Part shown: piece after piece, positions 8,296-18,376 of the stretch
Position numbering within the stretch: the first letter of the stretch is position 1
How the letters are laid out: every line of letters begins with the position of its first letter
Source: Chryseobacterium cucumeris
GTDB taxonomy: Bacteria > Bacteroidota > Bacteroidia > Flavobacteriales > Weeksellaceae
Length of the DNA: 64,000 bases
Direction of reading: 5' to 3'
Assembly (NCBI RefSeq): GCF_001593385.1
Contig: NZ_LUVZ01000012.1
Location: forward strand, 1-64,000
Notes under the pieces: model-generated
The model's input: only the letters and a program-made list of their open reading frames with translations
What the model was told of the DNA's origin: nothing
Database searches by the model: none
Made by a program: the position numbers and the translations under genes

Positions 8296-11200
8296 ATGAG
8301 TTTTTTAAACAAAGTTCTTAAAGGGTTTTTGGGAGACAAAAAAGCGCAGGACCTAAAAGAAGTAAAAAAAGTTGTAACAAAAATCAGAGCTGTAGAACCT
8401 AACATTCAACAATTGTCGGATGATGGGTTGAGACAAAAAACTGCTGAGTTTAAAGAGAATATAAAATCTGCAACCAGTAAGATCACAGCTCAAATAGAAC
8501 AGATAAAAGAGCAGATAAAAAATTCAACCAACGTTGATGAAAAAGAAGCTCTTTTCTCAAAAATTGAGTCTTTAAAGAAAGAATCTTACGAAATTGAAGA
8601 GAAAGTTCTGGTTCAGGTTCTTCCCGAAGCTTTTGCATTGATCAAAGAAACGGCAAGAAGATGGGCTCAGAATGGAGAAATCCGTGTAACTGCTAGTGAC
8701 TGGGATAGAGAACTTGTCGCTTCAGGAAAAGATTTCGTTAGCATTCAGGGAGACACAGCTATTTGGAAAAACTCATGGGACGCTGCCGGAACTCCTGTAG
8801 TTTGGGATATGGTCCACTATGATGTTCAGTTTATCGGAGGGGTTATTCTTCACAGTGGTAAAATTGCCGAGATGGCAACCGGTGAAGGTAAAACTTTGGT
8901 AGGAACATTACCTATTTACTTAAATTCACTTCCGGAAAGAGGAGTGCACGTTGTAACCGTAAACGACTACCTAGCAAAAAGAGACTCCGCTTGGATGGGT
9001 CCTCTTTATCAATTCCACGGAATGTCTATCGATTGTATCGATAATCACCAGCCGAATTCAGACGGAAGAAGAAAAGCATACAACTCAGATATTACTTACG
9101 GAACGAACAACGAGTTTGGTTTCGATTATCTGAGAGATAACATGGTGACATCACCTTCAGAATTGGTACAAAGAGAACTTAACTTTGCTATCGTGGATGA
9201 GGTGGACTCTGTTTTGGTAGATGACGCCAGAACACCATTGATCATTTCAGGTCCGGTTCCTCAGGGAGACAGACAGGAGTTTGATGTTCTTAAGCCTTCT
9301 ATCGACAGAATTGTTGAAGTACAAAAGAAAACCGTTTCTGCTATTTTCAATGAAGCGAAGAAATTAATCGCTGCAGGAAATACAAAAGAAGGTGGTTTCA
9401 AATTACTTCAGGCATACAGAGGTCTTCCAAAAAACAGACAATTAATCAAATTCTTATCGGAAAGCGGAAACAGAGCATTGCTTCAGAAAGTTGAGGCGCA
9501 ATACATGCAGGACAACAACCGTGATATGCCGATCGTAGATAAAGATCTTTACTTCGTAATCGAGGAGAAAAACAATCAGGTAGACCTTACAGACAAAGGT
9601 GTTGAATACATGTCTCAGGGTAACTCTGATCCTAACTTCTTCGTACTTCCTGATATCGGAACTGAGATTGCTGAAGTAGAAGCTAAGAACCTTTCTAAAG
9701 AAGAAGAGTTTGAAGCAAAAGAAAGACTTTTCTCTGATTTTGCTGAAAAATCCGAGCGTGTTCACACAATGAGCCAGCTATTGAAAGCGTACACATTATT
9801 TGAAAAAGATGATGAGTATGTAGTCATTGATGGTGAAGTAAAAATCGTTGATGAGCAGACAGGTCGTATCATGGAGGGACGTCGTTATTCAGACGGTCTT
9901 CACCAGGCGATCGAAGCGAAAGAGAATGTAAAAATTGAGGCAGCTACTCAAACTTTTGCAACCATCACGCTTCAGAACTACTTCCGTATGTATAACAAGC
10001 TTGCGGGAATGACGGGTACTGCTGAAACTGAAGCTGGAGAGCTTTGGGAAATCTATAAATTAGACGTTGTGGTAATTCCTACCAACCGTCCTATTTTAAG
10101 ACATGACAAGCAAGACTTAGTTTTCAAAACTAACAGAGAAAAATATAATGCTGTAATAGAGGAAATTGAAAAATTAACAGCACAGAAAAGACCTGTATTG
10201 GTAGGTACTACTTCTGTTGAGATTTCTCAGTTACTATCAAAAGCACTTCAGTTAAGAAAGATTCCACACCAGGTATTGAACGCGAAGCTTCACAAAAAAG
10301 AAGCTGAGATTGTAGCTGGAGCAGGACAGCCGGGAGTTGTAACCATTGCAACCAACATGGCAGGTCGTGGTACCGATATTAAGCTTTCTAAAGAAGTAAA
10401 AGATGCAGGAGGTTTAGCCATCATCGGTACAGAAAGACACGATTCAAGACGTGTTGACAGACAGCTAAGAGGTAGAGCGGGACGTCAGGGAGATCCGGGA
10501 AGTTCTCAGTTCTATGTATCTCTTGAAGATAACTTAATGCGTTTGTTCGGTTCTGAAAGAATTGCTAAAATGATGGACAGAATGGGTCACAAAGAGGGAG
10601 AAGTAATTCAGCACTCTATGATCAGTAAGTCTATTGAAAGAGCTCAGAAAAAAGTGGAAGAAAATAACTTCGGAACAAGAAAAAGGCTTCTTGAGTACGA
10701 TGACGTTATGAACAAACAGCGTGATGTAATCTACAAGAGAAGAAAGAATGCTTTATTCGGAGACCATTTGAAATATGATATCACAAATATGATTTTCGAT
10801 GTTGCCAATTCTATCGTTGCGAAAGGAAAAGCTTCAGGAAATTATAAAGATTTTGAATACGAAATCATTAAAACATTCACAATGGAATCTCCGGTTTCTC
10901 AAAGTGATTTTAATAATAAAAACGTTCAGGATCTGACCAATATCTTATTCAAAGCAGCTCAGGAAGACTACAAAATGAAGCTGAACCTATTGAAAGAAAA
11001 ATCATTCCCAATCATTGAGAATGTATACCAAAATCAAGGTTCAATGTTCAAAATGATTCAGGTTCCATTCACAGATGGACACAAAACAATGACAATTGTA
11101 GCTGATCTTAAAGAAGCTTACGATACTCAGTGTGAAAGTTTAGTGAACGATTTTGAAAAGAATATCACTTTATCAATTATCGATGAAAACTGGAAGCTTC

Positions 11201-11370
11201 ACCTTCGTGAGATGGACGACTTAAGAAGATCTTCACAAGGAGCTGTTTACGAGCAGAAAGATCCATTGGTAATTTACAAGCAGGAATCTTTCCACTTATT
11301 CAGTGAAATGATCGATAAATTAAACAAAGAAATTATTTCTTTCTTATATAAAGGAGAAATTCCGGCTTAA
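8296..11370 (+). CDS. secA: Preprotein translocase ATPase SecA
   Basis: A 1024-residue SecA, the motor that drives unfolded preproteins through SecYEG. Walker A ATGEGKT is at residues 194-200. The [13 protein letters not shown] segment, the [16 protein letters not shown] segment, [13 protein letters not shown] and the [14 protein letters not shown] helicase motif are all present. It is longer than the ~900-residue enterobacterial protein because of a lysine-rich N-terminal helical insertion (about residues 50-105) and an insertion in the first nucleotide-binding domain (about 345-450), both usual in Bacteroidota. The C-terminal cysteine-rich zinc tail is absent; the protein ends at YKGEIPA. 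Codon use is typical of a highly expressed gene. A strong terminator follows. Confidence 0.98.
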   Translation: MSFLNKVLKGFLGDKKAQDLKEVKKVVTKIRAVEPNIQQLSDDGLRQKTAEFKENIKSATSKITAQIEQIKEQIKNSTNVDEKEALFSKIESLKKESYEIEEKVLVQVLPEAFALIKETARRWAQNGEIRVTASDWDRELVASGKDFVSIQGDTAIWKNSWDAAGTPVVWDMVHYDVQFIGGVILHSGKIAEMATGEGKTLVGTLPIYLNSLPERGVHVVTVNDYLAKRDSAWMGPLYQFHGMSIDCIDNHQPNSDGRRKAYNSDITYGTNNEFGFDYLRDNMVTSPSELVQRELNFAIVDEVDSVLVDDARTPLIISGPVPQGDRQEFDVLKPSIDRIVEVQKKTVSAIFNEAKKLIAAGNTKEGGFKLLQAYRGLPKNRQLIKFLSESGNRALLQKVEAQYMQDNNRDMPIVDKDLYFVIEEKNNQVDLTDKGVEYMSQGNSDPNFFVLPDIGTEIAEVEAKNLSKEEEFEAKERLFSDFAEKSERVHTMSQLLKAYTLFEKDDEYVVIDGEVKIVDEQTGRIMEGRRYSDGLHQAIEAKENVKIEAATQTFATITLQNYFRMYNKLAGMTGTAETEAGELWEIYKLDVVVIPTNRPILRHDKQDLVFKTNREKYNAVIEEIEKLTAQKRPVLVGTTSVEISQLLSKALQLRKIPHQVLNAKLHKKEAEIVAGAGQPGVVTIATNMAGRGTDIKLSKEVKDAGGLAIIGTERHDSRRVDRQLRGRAGRQGDPGSSQFYVSLEDNLMRLFGSERIAKMMDRMGHKEGEVIQHSMISKSIERAQKKVEENNFGTRKRLLEYDDVMNKQRDVIYKRRKNALFGDHLKYDITNMIFDVANSIVAKGKASGNYKDFEYEIIKTFTMESPVSQSDFNNKNVQDLTNILFKAAQEDYKMKLNLLKEKSFPIIENVYQNQGSMFKMIQVPFTDGHKTMTIVADLKEAYDTQCESLVNDFEKNITLSIIDENWKLHLREMDDLRRSSQGAVYEQKDPLVIYKQESFHLFSEMIDKLNKEIISFLYKGEIPA

Positions 11371-11392
11371 GAAAAATTTAATAAAATCATAC

Positions 11393-11427
11393 AAAAACCG
11401 CTCTGGCATTGGCCATAGCGGTTTTTT
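11393..11427 (+). terminator. secA terminator
   Basis: AAAAACCGCT pairs with AGCGGTTTTT around a 13-base loop and ends in a T-run, 23 bases after the secA stop. Confidence 0.85.
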
Positions 11428-11496
11428 GTTATTCGGTATATAATAATTTTATGATAAATATCAATCTTATTATTTATTTAGAACAGTTAAAAATAA

Positions 11497-11504
11497 TATA
11501 TTTG
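11497..11504 (+). promoter_or_regulatory. -7 box of the first TonB receptor gene
   Basis: TATATTTG fits TAnnTTTG and lies 17 bases before the ATG at 11522. A TTG at 11513 would leave only 8 bases, which argues for the ATG start. Confidence 0.6.
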
Positions 11505-11521
11505 CAGAAAATTTGAGTTTC

Positions 11522-13678
11522 ATGAAAAATGTACTGATCTGTGCTTCCGCACTGGGAACAATGTTGGTTTCTGCGCAAAAAAAAGACACCATCAAATCCA
11601 ATGATATTGAAGAAGTAGTTGTTAACGGAAGATATTATCAGAAGTACAAGCTGAATGAGGTTTCAGGTTCACTGAGAATTCAGACGCCTATTCTTGAGCT
11701 GCCACAAAATGTACAGTCTGTAAGTTCACAGGTTCTTGCTGATCAGATGACTCTAAATATGTCTGAAGGAATTGTCCGTAACGTAAGTGGGGCAAGAAAA
11801 GTAGAACACTGGGATAATGTATATTCCAATGTTTTCATGAGAGGAGCAGGTATTGCTACTTTCATGAACGGGATGAATGTTTCTTCTACTTGGGGACCCA
11901 TCAATCCTGACGCATCTATCATAGACAGAATAGAGTTTGTAAAAGGTCCTGCCGGATTTATGGGATCTATGGGAGATCCTGCCGGATTTTATAATGTAGT
12001 AACTAAAAAACCTACAGGAAAGTTTGCCAACAGTGTGCGTTTCACAACGGGAAGCTATAATCTTTTCAGAGGAGAAGCTGATCTGGATGGAGTTCTTGTA
12101 AAAGACGGGGTTTTAGACTACCGTATCAATTTGATGGGAAGCTCTAATAAATCCTGGGTGGAAAATGACAAAACAAACAAATTCATTGTTGCCCCTTCCA
12201 TTACTTTCAGACCTACAAAAACCACTACATTTACAGCTCAATACAACTATCAATACTTAAAATTCAACCAGCCTGGAGCTTATTTGATGTCAAACGACGG
12301 ATACGCTTCACTGAATGTACATACCAACTTTAATGACCCTAACTTTAAGAAAACTGAAGTAAAAGACCAGAGTTTATTCTTAAGTTTAGACCAGAAGCTT
12401 TTCAAAGATTGGGTTTGGAGCACACAATATGCTTATATGGACCTGAATTACGACGGAGGTTCTTGGTGGGGAACTTTTGATGCGAACAATAAGAATGTTT
12501 TCAACAGAACCTTAAGCAACTGGCAGGCAAAAGGAAAAAATCACATTTTCCAAACCTATGTAAGAGGTAAGCTTAACACAGGAAACATTGTACATAAAAT
12601 AATTGCAGGATTCGATTATGGAGACAGAAAGTATAATGCAGACTTTTCATCTTTTGCCGGAGGTCCTTTCCCTATTAATATTTATAATGTAAATTATGGA
12701 GTAGATCCTTCAAAACTTCCTTCTTCTGACTTTTATAGCTTAAACACTTCTGCTCCGTTTTATAACGATCAGGGCGTAAAATATACTTCTTATTACGCTC
12801 AGGATCAGATTGAAATGTTCAATAATAAATTGAGATTAACATTAGCAGGAAGATATACAAGCGGTAAAACTTATTCCGCATATCCTAATCTAAGTCCAGG
12901 GACTCCCATTGTACCTGATACAGCTGGTGAGTTTACACCAAGAGTTGGAGTGAGTTATTCTATTAATGAAAATTTCTCTGCTTACGGTATCTATGATAAA
13001 ACCTTCGTACCACAATCCGGAACAGGAATTAACAAAACCAAAATTACAGATCCTTTCAGAGGACAGAATATTGAATTCGGATTGAAAAAAGACTGGTTCG
13101 GAGGAAAATGGAACTCTACTTTTGCAGTATACGAAATCAGAAGACAAAATATTCTTGTTGCGGGACCTAAAGAACAAAATGAAGGACAGCCCTTCCAAGT
13201 GGCTACAGGTGAGCAGAGAGCAAGAGGTTTTGAAACCGATATCAAAGGAGAAATCATCAAAGGATTGAACATCATTGTAAACTATGCCTACACTGATGCA
13301 AAAACCATCAAAGACACAGATCCTGCAAGAATTGGAGTTCAGTCTCCAGGAAATGCAAAAAATGTTCAGAATACCTGGATCAACTATAGATTCCAGAATG
13401 GTGTTTTAAATGGTTTCGGTATTTCTGCAGGATATCAATATCAGGGAGGAAGACAATCCTGGTATGGGGTAAGTGCCACAAAAGATCAGAGTCTTCCTGA
13501 TTATTTTGATACCAACTTCGGCGTTTCTTATGTTGCTAAAAAATTCGATATTAACTTTATGTTGAACAATGTTCTTAACAGAAAGCTTTACAGCGGATAT
13601 AGAGGTGATGGAGGAGAATATGCCTGGATCTACAATGCTCCGCGTAACTGGAGAGTATCAATAGGATATAAATTTTAA
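11522..13678 (+). CDS. TonB-dependent siderophore receptor (FhuA/FoxA type)
   Basis: About 718 residues from the chosen ATG. The signal peptide MKNVLICASALGTMLVSA is followed by a TonB-box-like acidic/hydrophobic stretch (IEEVVV). The plug domain (about 45-165) contains RIEFVKGPAGFMGSMGDPAG, typical of siderophore receptors. The remainder is a 22-strand barrel ending in the aromatic C-terminus IGYKF needed for outer-membrane insertion. It should import an iron-siderophore complex using ExbBD-TonB energy. The in-frame TTG three codons upstream is rejected on promoter spacing. The next gene is a PepSY membrane protein, which supports iron uptake and reduction. The substrate is not determinable. 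Confidence 0.9.
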   Translation: MKNVLICASALGTMLVSAQKKDTIKSNDIEEVVVNGRYYQKYKLNEVSGSLRIQTPILELPQNVQSVSSQVLADQMTLNMSEGIVRNVSGARKVEHWDNVYSNVFMRGAGIATFMNGMNVSSTWGPINPDASIIDRIEFVKGPAGFMGSMGDPAGFYNVVTKKPTGKFANSVRFTTGSYNLFRGEADLDGVLVKDGVLDYRINLMGSSNKSWVENDKTNKFIVAPSITFRPTKTTTFTAQYNYQYLKFNQPGAYLMSNDGYASLNVHTNFNDPNFKKTEVKDQSLFLSLDQKLFKDWVWSTQYAYMDLNYDGGSWWGTFDANNKNVFNRTLSNWQAKGKNHIFQTYVRGKLNTGNIVHKIIAGFDYGDRKYNADFSSFAGGPFPINIYNVNYGVDPSKLPSSDFYSLNTSAPFYNDQGVKYTSYYAQDQIEMFNNKLRLTLAGRYTSGKTYSAYPNLSPGTPIVPDTAGEFTPRVGVSYSINENFSAYGIYDKTFVPQSGTGINKTKITDPFRGQNIEFGLKKDWFGGKWNSTFAVYEIRRQNILVAGPKEQNEGQPFQVATGEQRARGFETDIKGEIIKGLNIIVNYAYTDAKTIKDTDPARIGVQSPGNAKNVQNTWINYRFQNGVLNGFGISAGYQYQGGRQSWYGVSATKDQSLPDYFDTNFGVSYVAKKFDINFMLNNVLNRKLYSGYRGDGGEYAWIYNAPRNWRVSIGYKF

Positions 13679-13718
13679 AAAATCAAAGGTTAGCCCCTCA
13701 TGGGGTTAACTTTTTGCT

Positions 13719-14921
13719 ATGAGAAAAAAGCATCATCATAAAAAGAAGGTTTCTTCCACAAAAAAATGGTCTGCAAAGTTTCATTTGTGGCTGGGTTTAT
13801 CTGTTGGAATCATTGTATTTATAGTCTCTCTTTCAGGGACTTTATATGTTTTTAAGGATGAAATACAGAATAGCTTACGCAAAGAAGCCATTTACCTGAA
13901 AAAGGAGGATATCGGAAAAAAGCCATTGTCTATTAATCTGCTTCGTGAAAAAGTTACGCTGGAACTTAATGAAAAATATCCTGTAAGCGCTGTAGAAATT
14001 CCTTTGGATAAAAATAAATCCTACCAGTTTGAGTACTATGACAAAAGCAAAAAAGGATGGAATTATTTTCAGCAGGTACACATTAACAAACTGGTCTATG
14101 TAAATCAGTATACCGGGCAAATTCTGGCGGTTTATGATGAAAAGTATGATGTGTTCAACATCTTGAAATATATCCACTGGGGACTTCTGCTTAATTCAGA
14201 ATGGGGACCGTATACTGTAGGAATCCCAACTGTTATTTTCGTCATTATGCTGATTACAGGAATCATTTTATGGTGGCCTAAAAACAAAAATGCAAGAAAA
14301 GGACGTTTTTGGTTCAACTGGGAAAATGTAAAAAACTGGAAGCGTAAAAATTATGATCTTCATAATGTTCTTGGATTCTATGCATCATTTATTGCATTGC
14401 TATTAAGTATTACAGGGCTTTATTTTGCTTATCCCTATGTAAAAAACACTTTTACTTTTGCATTATCAGGTTCATGGGAACTTCCAAAGGAAAAAGAAAG
14501 AAAATCTCCGGACTCTCTGATAGCAAAGAATGAAGCTGTTTTTGATCTCGCTGCGGCACAAACTCAAAAGCTGTATGCAAAATCATCCAGCTTCAGAATT
14601 ACTTTGAACGGAAAGAATAAAAAAGGAAAAGAACTGAAGAATCTTCCTGTAACGGTTTACGGAATGGATGGAAGATACAGTGAAAGAAACATCCTGACAT
14701 TCGACAAATACTCCGGAAAACTACTCGCCAATAAACCTCATCACAATCTCAATACTGCCGAGAAATATTCCAACGCCAATTACGACATCCATACCGGTTC
14801 CTACTTCGGAATCATTGGAAAGGTCATCTGGTTTATAGCCGGCCTCACATGTACATCGCTCCCTGTAACCGGATTTCTGGTCTGGTGGGGAAAAAGAAAG
14901 AAAAAAGGAAAGAAAATATAA
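13719..14921 (+). CDS. PepSY-associated TM protein, candidate ferrisiderophore reductase (copy 1)
   Basis: A 400-residue inner-membrane protein with a Lys/His-rich cytoplasmic N-terminus (RKKHHHKKK) and about four membrane helices (near 22-46, 167-187, 217-240 and 372-392). Two PepSY-like periplasmic regions lie between helices 1-2 and 3-4. Histidines beside the helices (HLWLGL, IHWGLL, LHNVLG, DIHTG) are placed like the haem ligands of FoxB/PiuB-type proteins, which reduce imported siderophore iron. It lies 40 bases after the receptor gene and its TAA overlaps the next ATG by one base (TAATG), so it is translationally coupled to the second receptor. The reductase role is an inference from family and context. 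Confidence 0.85.
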   Translation: MRKKHHHKKKVSSTKKWSAKFHLWLGLSVGIIVFIVSLSGTLYVFKDEIQNSLRKEAIYLKKEDIGKKPLSINLLREKVTLELNEKYPVSAVEIPLDKNKSYQFEYYDKSKKGWNYFQQVHINKLVYVNQYTGQILAVYDEKYDVFNILKYIHWGLLLNSEWGPYTVGIPTVIFVIMLITGIILWWPKNKNARKGRFWFNWENVKNWKRKNYDLHNVLGFYASFIALLLSITGLYFAYPYVKNTFTFALSGSWELPKEKERKSPDSLIAKNEAVFDLAAAQTQKLYAKSSSFRITLNGKNKKGKELKNLPVTVYGMDGRYSERNILTFDKYSGKLLANKPHHNLNTAEKYSNANYDIHTGSYFGIIGKVIWFIAGLTCTSLPVTGFLVWWGKRKKKGKKI

Positions 14922-17035
14922 TGAAAAAAGTGCTTTTATCAGCTGCCTGCTTAGGAACTGCCACTGTTTTTGCTCAGGTAAAAGATAGTTTACAAACTAA
15001 AAATGTAGACGAGGTTGTCATGACTGCTTCCAGAAAAAAGGAAAGCATCAAAGAAGTTCCAAGCTCCGTAACGGTGGTAGGAGAGAAACAGATTCAGTCT
15101 CAGCTGACCGTTAACTCAGATATCACAAGCATCCTGCAGTATACCGTTCCCAGTTTAGGAACCAATTCGGGACAGACATCCAATACAGGACAGACCTTAA
15201 GAGGACGTCAGGTTCTGGTTTTGATTGATGGAATTCCACAGTCTACCCCACTTCGTAACGGAGCAAGAGATTTAAGAACCATTGACCCTTCAGCGATCGA
15301 AAGAATAGAGGTAATCAAAGGAGCTTCTTCCATTTATGGTAACGGAGCAGACGGAGGGATCATCAATTATATTACAAAAAGAAGCAAAACAGATAAAAAA
15401 ATCTCCGGGATTTCACAGATCGGGCTTACAGGGCAGCCTTATGGAGGTACTTTAGGAGTAAGAGCCAGTCAGCTTTTATCGGGAAAGATCAACAAGTTTG
15501 ATTATACCCTTTCATTAGCCTACGAAAGAACAGGATATACAAAAGACGGTGATGGTGTTTTGATAAGTCCTACGTATAGCATTGCGAAGATGGACAACTA
15601 CAACGGACTGTTGAAAATAGGTTATGACATCAACGAAAATCAGAGAATTGAGGCTTCTTACATTGGCTATTCATCAAGATCAGATCTGAATGTAGGATTA
15701 AAAACAGGAAAATACGGCATCAAGCCAACGATTGGTGAAGGAATTGGGAAAGGTTTGGAAACCACTCCTCAGGGAACTCCTAAAAACCACAACATAAGAG
15801 TAAGCTACGACAATAAGAACCTGTTTGCAGGAACGTCTTTGAATATCAACCTTTACTATCAGGATTTTAAAACCGTTTACGGTTACAGCGACACCTTTTT
15901 CAACGGCGGGCAGTCGAATGTAATTTCAAAAAAAGCAGGAGCAAGATTCAATTTTGATACCCAGCTTTGGAATTCAGCGAACTCTCAGGCAGAAATCATC
16001 TACGGAGCCGATATTCTGAATGATGAAACCGTTCAAAAGCTGGAAGACGGACGTTTCTGGACTCCGAATATGAACATGACCAATATTGCACCTTTCGTAC
16101 TGGCAAAAATAGATCTGTTTAAAAAGTTCACCATCAAAGGAGGACTTCGTTACGAAAACATCAAAGTAAATGTAGATGACTTCAATACCCTTTCTACCCT
16201 GAAAAGTGACGGAACTTTCACCAAAAGTATTCCTGTCGCGGGTGGAAAACTGAACTACAATGCATTGGTAGGAAATATTGGAATTCGTTACAATATTGAG
16301 CCTTATATCAACCTTTTCGGAAGCTTCTCTCAGGCCTACTCTATCAATGAGTTAGGAAGAATTTTAAGAACCTCAACCTCTGAAACCATCAAAAGCCTGG
16401 AAACAAAACCAATCATTGTAAACAACTACGAATTGGGAGCAACAGGACAGCTTTCCAGCTGGTTGAATTATGAATTAACTTCTTATGTAAGCACATCGAA
16501 ACTGGGAGCATCATTCGTACAAAGTCCAGACAGAGCATTGATGATTCAGAGATCTCCCGAGATTGTATACGGGGTAGAAGGATTTTTACACTTTAGCCCT
16601 AAAAAATGGATTCAGTTTGGTGGAAGCTACAGCTGGATGGAAGGAATTACCTCTATAAAGGACGACGGTGATTATTCTACCAAGATCAACAACAGCAGAA
16701 TTTCTGCGCCTAAAGTATTGGCTTATGTTCAGGCAAGACCTGTTCCAGCTCTATCCGTTGGTCTTGATATGCTTCACTCTTTCCAGCAAAACAGATTTGA
16801 ACCAAATGCCAAGACGGGATTGTATGCTTATGGTGAAGGATATGTACCTGAGTATACTGTTTTCAATTTCAAATCCAGTTATGAGGTTGACAACAACTGG
16901 AGAGTATCATTAGGTATTGAAAACATTTTCAACAAACTGTATCAGCCTGCTATTTCATGGTGGACTGCAAGAGACAGTGATTTTACCAATGCTCTTGGAT
17001 TGAGAGGGACATTCATGATTGAATACAAATTTTAA
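14921..17035 (+). CDS. TonB-dependent receptor, second of the tandem pair
   Basis: A 704-residue outer-membrane receptor. The signal peptide MKKVLLSAACLGTATVFA is followed by the TonB-box-like region VDEVVMTASRKKESIKEVP and a complete plug (about 35-160) with LRGRQVLVLIDGIPQ and IERIEVIKGASSIYGNGADG. A barrel ends in IEYKF. The plug is closer to catecholate or aerobactin-type receptors than to the first receptor, so the two are not simple recent duplicates. The start is the ATG that overlaps the preceding stop; the frame is also open upstream inside the PepSY gene, but that part does not look like a signal peptide. It presumably takes up another iron chelate or haem-like ligand. Confidence 0.9.
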   Translation: MKKVLLSAACLGTATVFAQVKDSLQTKNVDEVVMTASRKKESIKEVPSSVTVVGEKQIQSQLTVNSDITSILQYTVPSLGTNSGQTSNTGQTLRGRQVLVLIDGIPQSTPLRNGARDLRTIDPSAIERIEVIKGASSIYGNGADGGIINYITKRSKTDKKISGISQIGLTGQPYGGTLGVRASQLLSGKINKFDYTLSLAYERTGYTKDGDGVLISPTYSIAKMDNYNGLLKIGYDINENQRIEASYIGYSSRSDLNVGLKTGKYGIKPTIGEGIGKGLETTPQGTPKNHNIRVSYDNKNLFAGTSLNINLYYQDFKTVYGYSDTFFNGGQSNVISKKAGARFNFDTQLWNSANSQAEIIYGADILNDETVQKLEDGRFWTPNMNMTNIAPFVLAKIDLFKKFTIKGGLRYENIKVNVDDFNTLSTLKSDGTFTKSIPVAGGKLNYNALVGNIGIRYNIEPYINLFGSFSQAYSINELGRILRTSTSETIKSLETKPIIVNNYELGATGQLSSWLNYELTSYVSTSKLGASFVQSPDRALMIQRSPEIVYGVEGFLHFSPKKWIQFGGSYSWMEGITSIKDDGDYSTKINNSRISAPKVLAYVQARPVPALSVGLDMLHSFQQNRFEPNAKTGLYAYGEGYVPEYTVFNFKSSYEVDNNWRVSLGIENIFNKLYQPAISWWTARDSDFTNALGLRGTFMIEYKF

Positions 17036-17085
17036 TTAATCTAAATAAAAGTAAAGCATATCTTTGCTTTACTTTTTACTGTTAT

Positions 17086-18297
17086 ATGAAGAAAAAGCAT
17101 CATCATAAAAAGAAACCGGGCTTTATCAAAAAATGGTCTGCCAAGCTGCATCTTTGGTTCGGGTTGGGAATAGGATTTCTGATCTTTATTATCTCTATTA
17201 CCGGAGCATTATACGTATTTAAAGATGAAGTGGAAAATATCACCCGAAAAGACGTCATCTACCATCACGAGCAAAATATAGAGCAGAAACAGGTCCTTCC
17301 CATCAGAGTGATGGAAAAGGCTGTTGCGGAGCAGGTAAAAGAAAAGTATCCTATCCACTGGGTAAATATTCCTATTGATAAAAAAATGTCCTATATGTTC
17401 TTCTGGTATGAACATAATACAGATGCCTGGAACTATTTTGATGAATTTCCTATCTACAAACAGGCCTATGTAAACCCATACACAGGGAAAGTACTGAGAG
17501 TCTATGATGAAAAAAACGGATTCTTCAATATTGTAAAAATGATCCACTGGAGCTATCTTTTGAAGCAGGACTGGGGAACGTATGTGGTTGGAATTCCTGT
17601 TATCATTTTTATCATTATGCTGATCTCAGGGATTATCCTCTGGTGGCCAAAGAACAAAGCAGCAAGAAAACAGCGATTTGCCTTCAAATGGAAAAATCTC
17701 AAAAGCTGGAAACGAAAGAACTACGACCTCCATAATGTCTTAGGATTTTACGCGTCGATTTTTGCTTTAATCTTCTCAATTACAGGTCTTTTCTATGCTT
17801 TTTTTGTAGTACAGGCGATGATTTACGTGATATTTTCCGGTGGACAAACAAAGTATCCTGACTTCTCACACATTAAAACCAAAGCTCCCATTGAGTTGAG
17901 AACGGAAGGAACACTGGATAAAATCATCAATACAGTACAGACAAAATATCCTGAATCTTATGGTTTCGCTATCGATTTAGGACATCCGCATATGGATGAC
18001 CACGAACATCCCAACTTTGAGGTGTACGTAAAACATCTTTCTTATTCTTACCATAAAAGCAGCAGCTTAATCTTTGATGAGAACTCAGGGGAATTGCTGC
18101 ACACTCATGATCCTAAGGACAAAAACTTTGGAGAAAAGGTTGTGAGCGCCAATTATGATATTCACGTTGGTGCTATTCTGGGACTTCCCACCAAGATCAT
18201 CGCTTTTATTGTAAGTATTATCTGCGCTTCTCTTCCGGTTACCGGATTTATGATCTGGTGGGGGAGAAAAAAGAAAAAACCAATAAAAACAGCTTAA
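17086..18297 (+). CDS. PepSY-associated TM protein, candidate ferrisiderophore reductase (copy 2)
   Basis: A 403-residue paralogue of the 13719 gene. It has the same KKKHHHKKK start, KKWSAKLHLWFG helix, IHWSYLLKQDWGTYVVGIPV segment, ILWWPKNKAARK linker, RKNYDLHNVLGFYAS segment and C-terminal ASLPVTGFMIWWG helix. The periplasmic loop between helices 3 and 4 differs and carries an extra His/Asp cluster (GHPHMDDHEHP) not seen in copy 1, a possible metal site. It follows the second receptor by 50 bases. The receptor-PepSY unit therefore occurs twice in a row. As with copy 1, ferric-siderophore reduction is the best inference. Confidence 0.85.
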   Translation: MKKKHHHKKKPGFIKKWSAKLHLWFGLGIGFLIFIISITGALYVFKDEVENITRKDVIYHHEQNIEQKQVLPIRVMEKAVAEQVKEKYPIHWVNIPIDKKMSYMFFWYEHNTDAWNYFDEFPIYKQAYVNPYTGKVLRVYDEKNGFFNIVKMIHWSYLLKQDWGTYVVGIPVIIFIIMLISGIILWWPKNKAARKQRFAFKWKNLKSWKRKNYDLHNVLGFYASIFALIFSITGLFYAFFVVQAMIYVIFSGGQTKYPDFSHIKTKAPIELRTEGTLDKIINTVQTKYPESYGFAIDLGHPHMDDHEHPNFEVYVKHLSYSYHKSSSLIFDENSGELLHTHDPKDKNFGEKVVSANYDIHVGAILGLPTKIIAFIVSIICASLPVTGFMIWWGRKKKKPIKTA

Positions 18298-18376
18298 AGT
18301 ATTAAATAAAACCTACTTAATAATCCATTAATACAATCTTTTTTATAATTTTAGCCCCTAGAATTTAATAATAGAA

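Noticed and set aside
9454..9765. Minus-strand frame inside secA
   Set aside because: A shadow of secA codon bias; the region encodes conserved SecA sequence on the plus strand.
11455..11500. Possible Fur box before the first TonB receptor
   Set aside because: There is some GATAAATATC-like AT-rich symmetry, but no convincing match to a GATAATGATAATCATTATC-type site that I can support.
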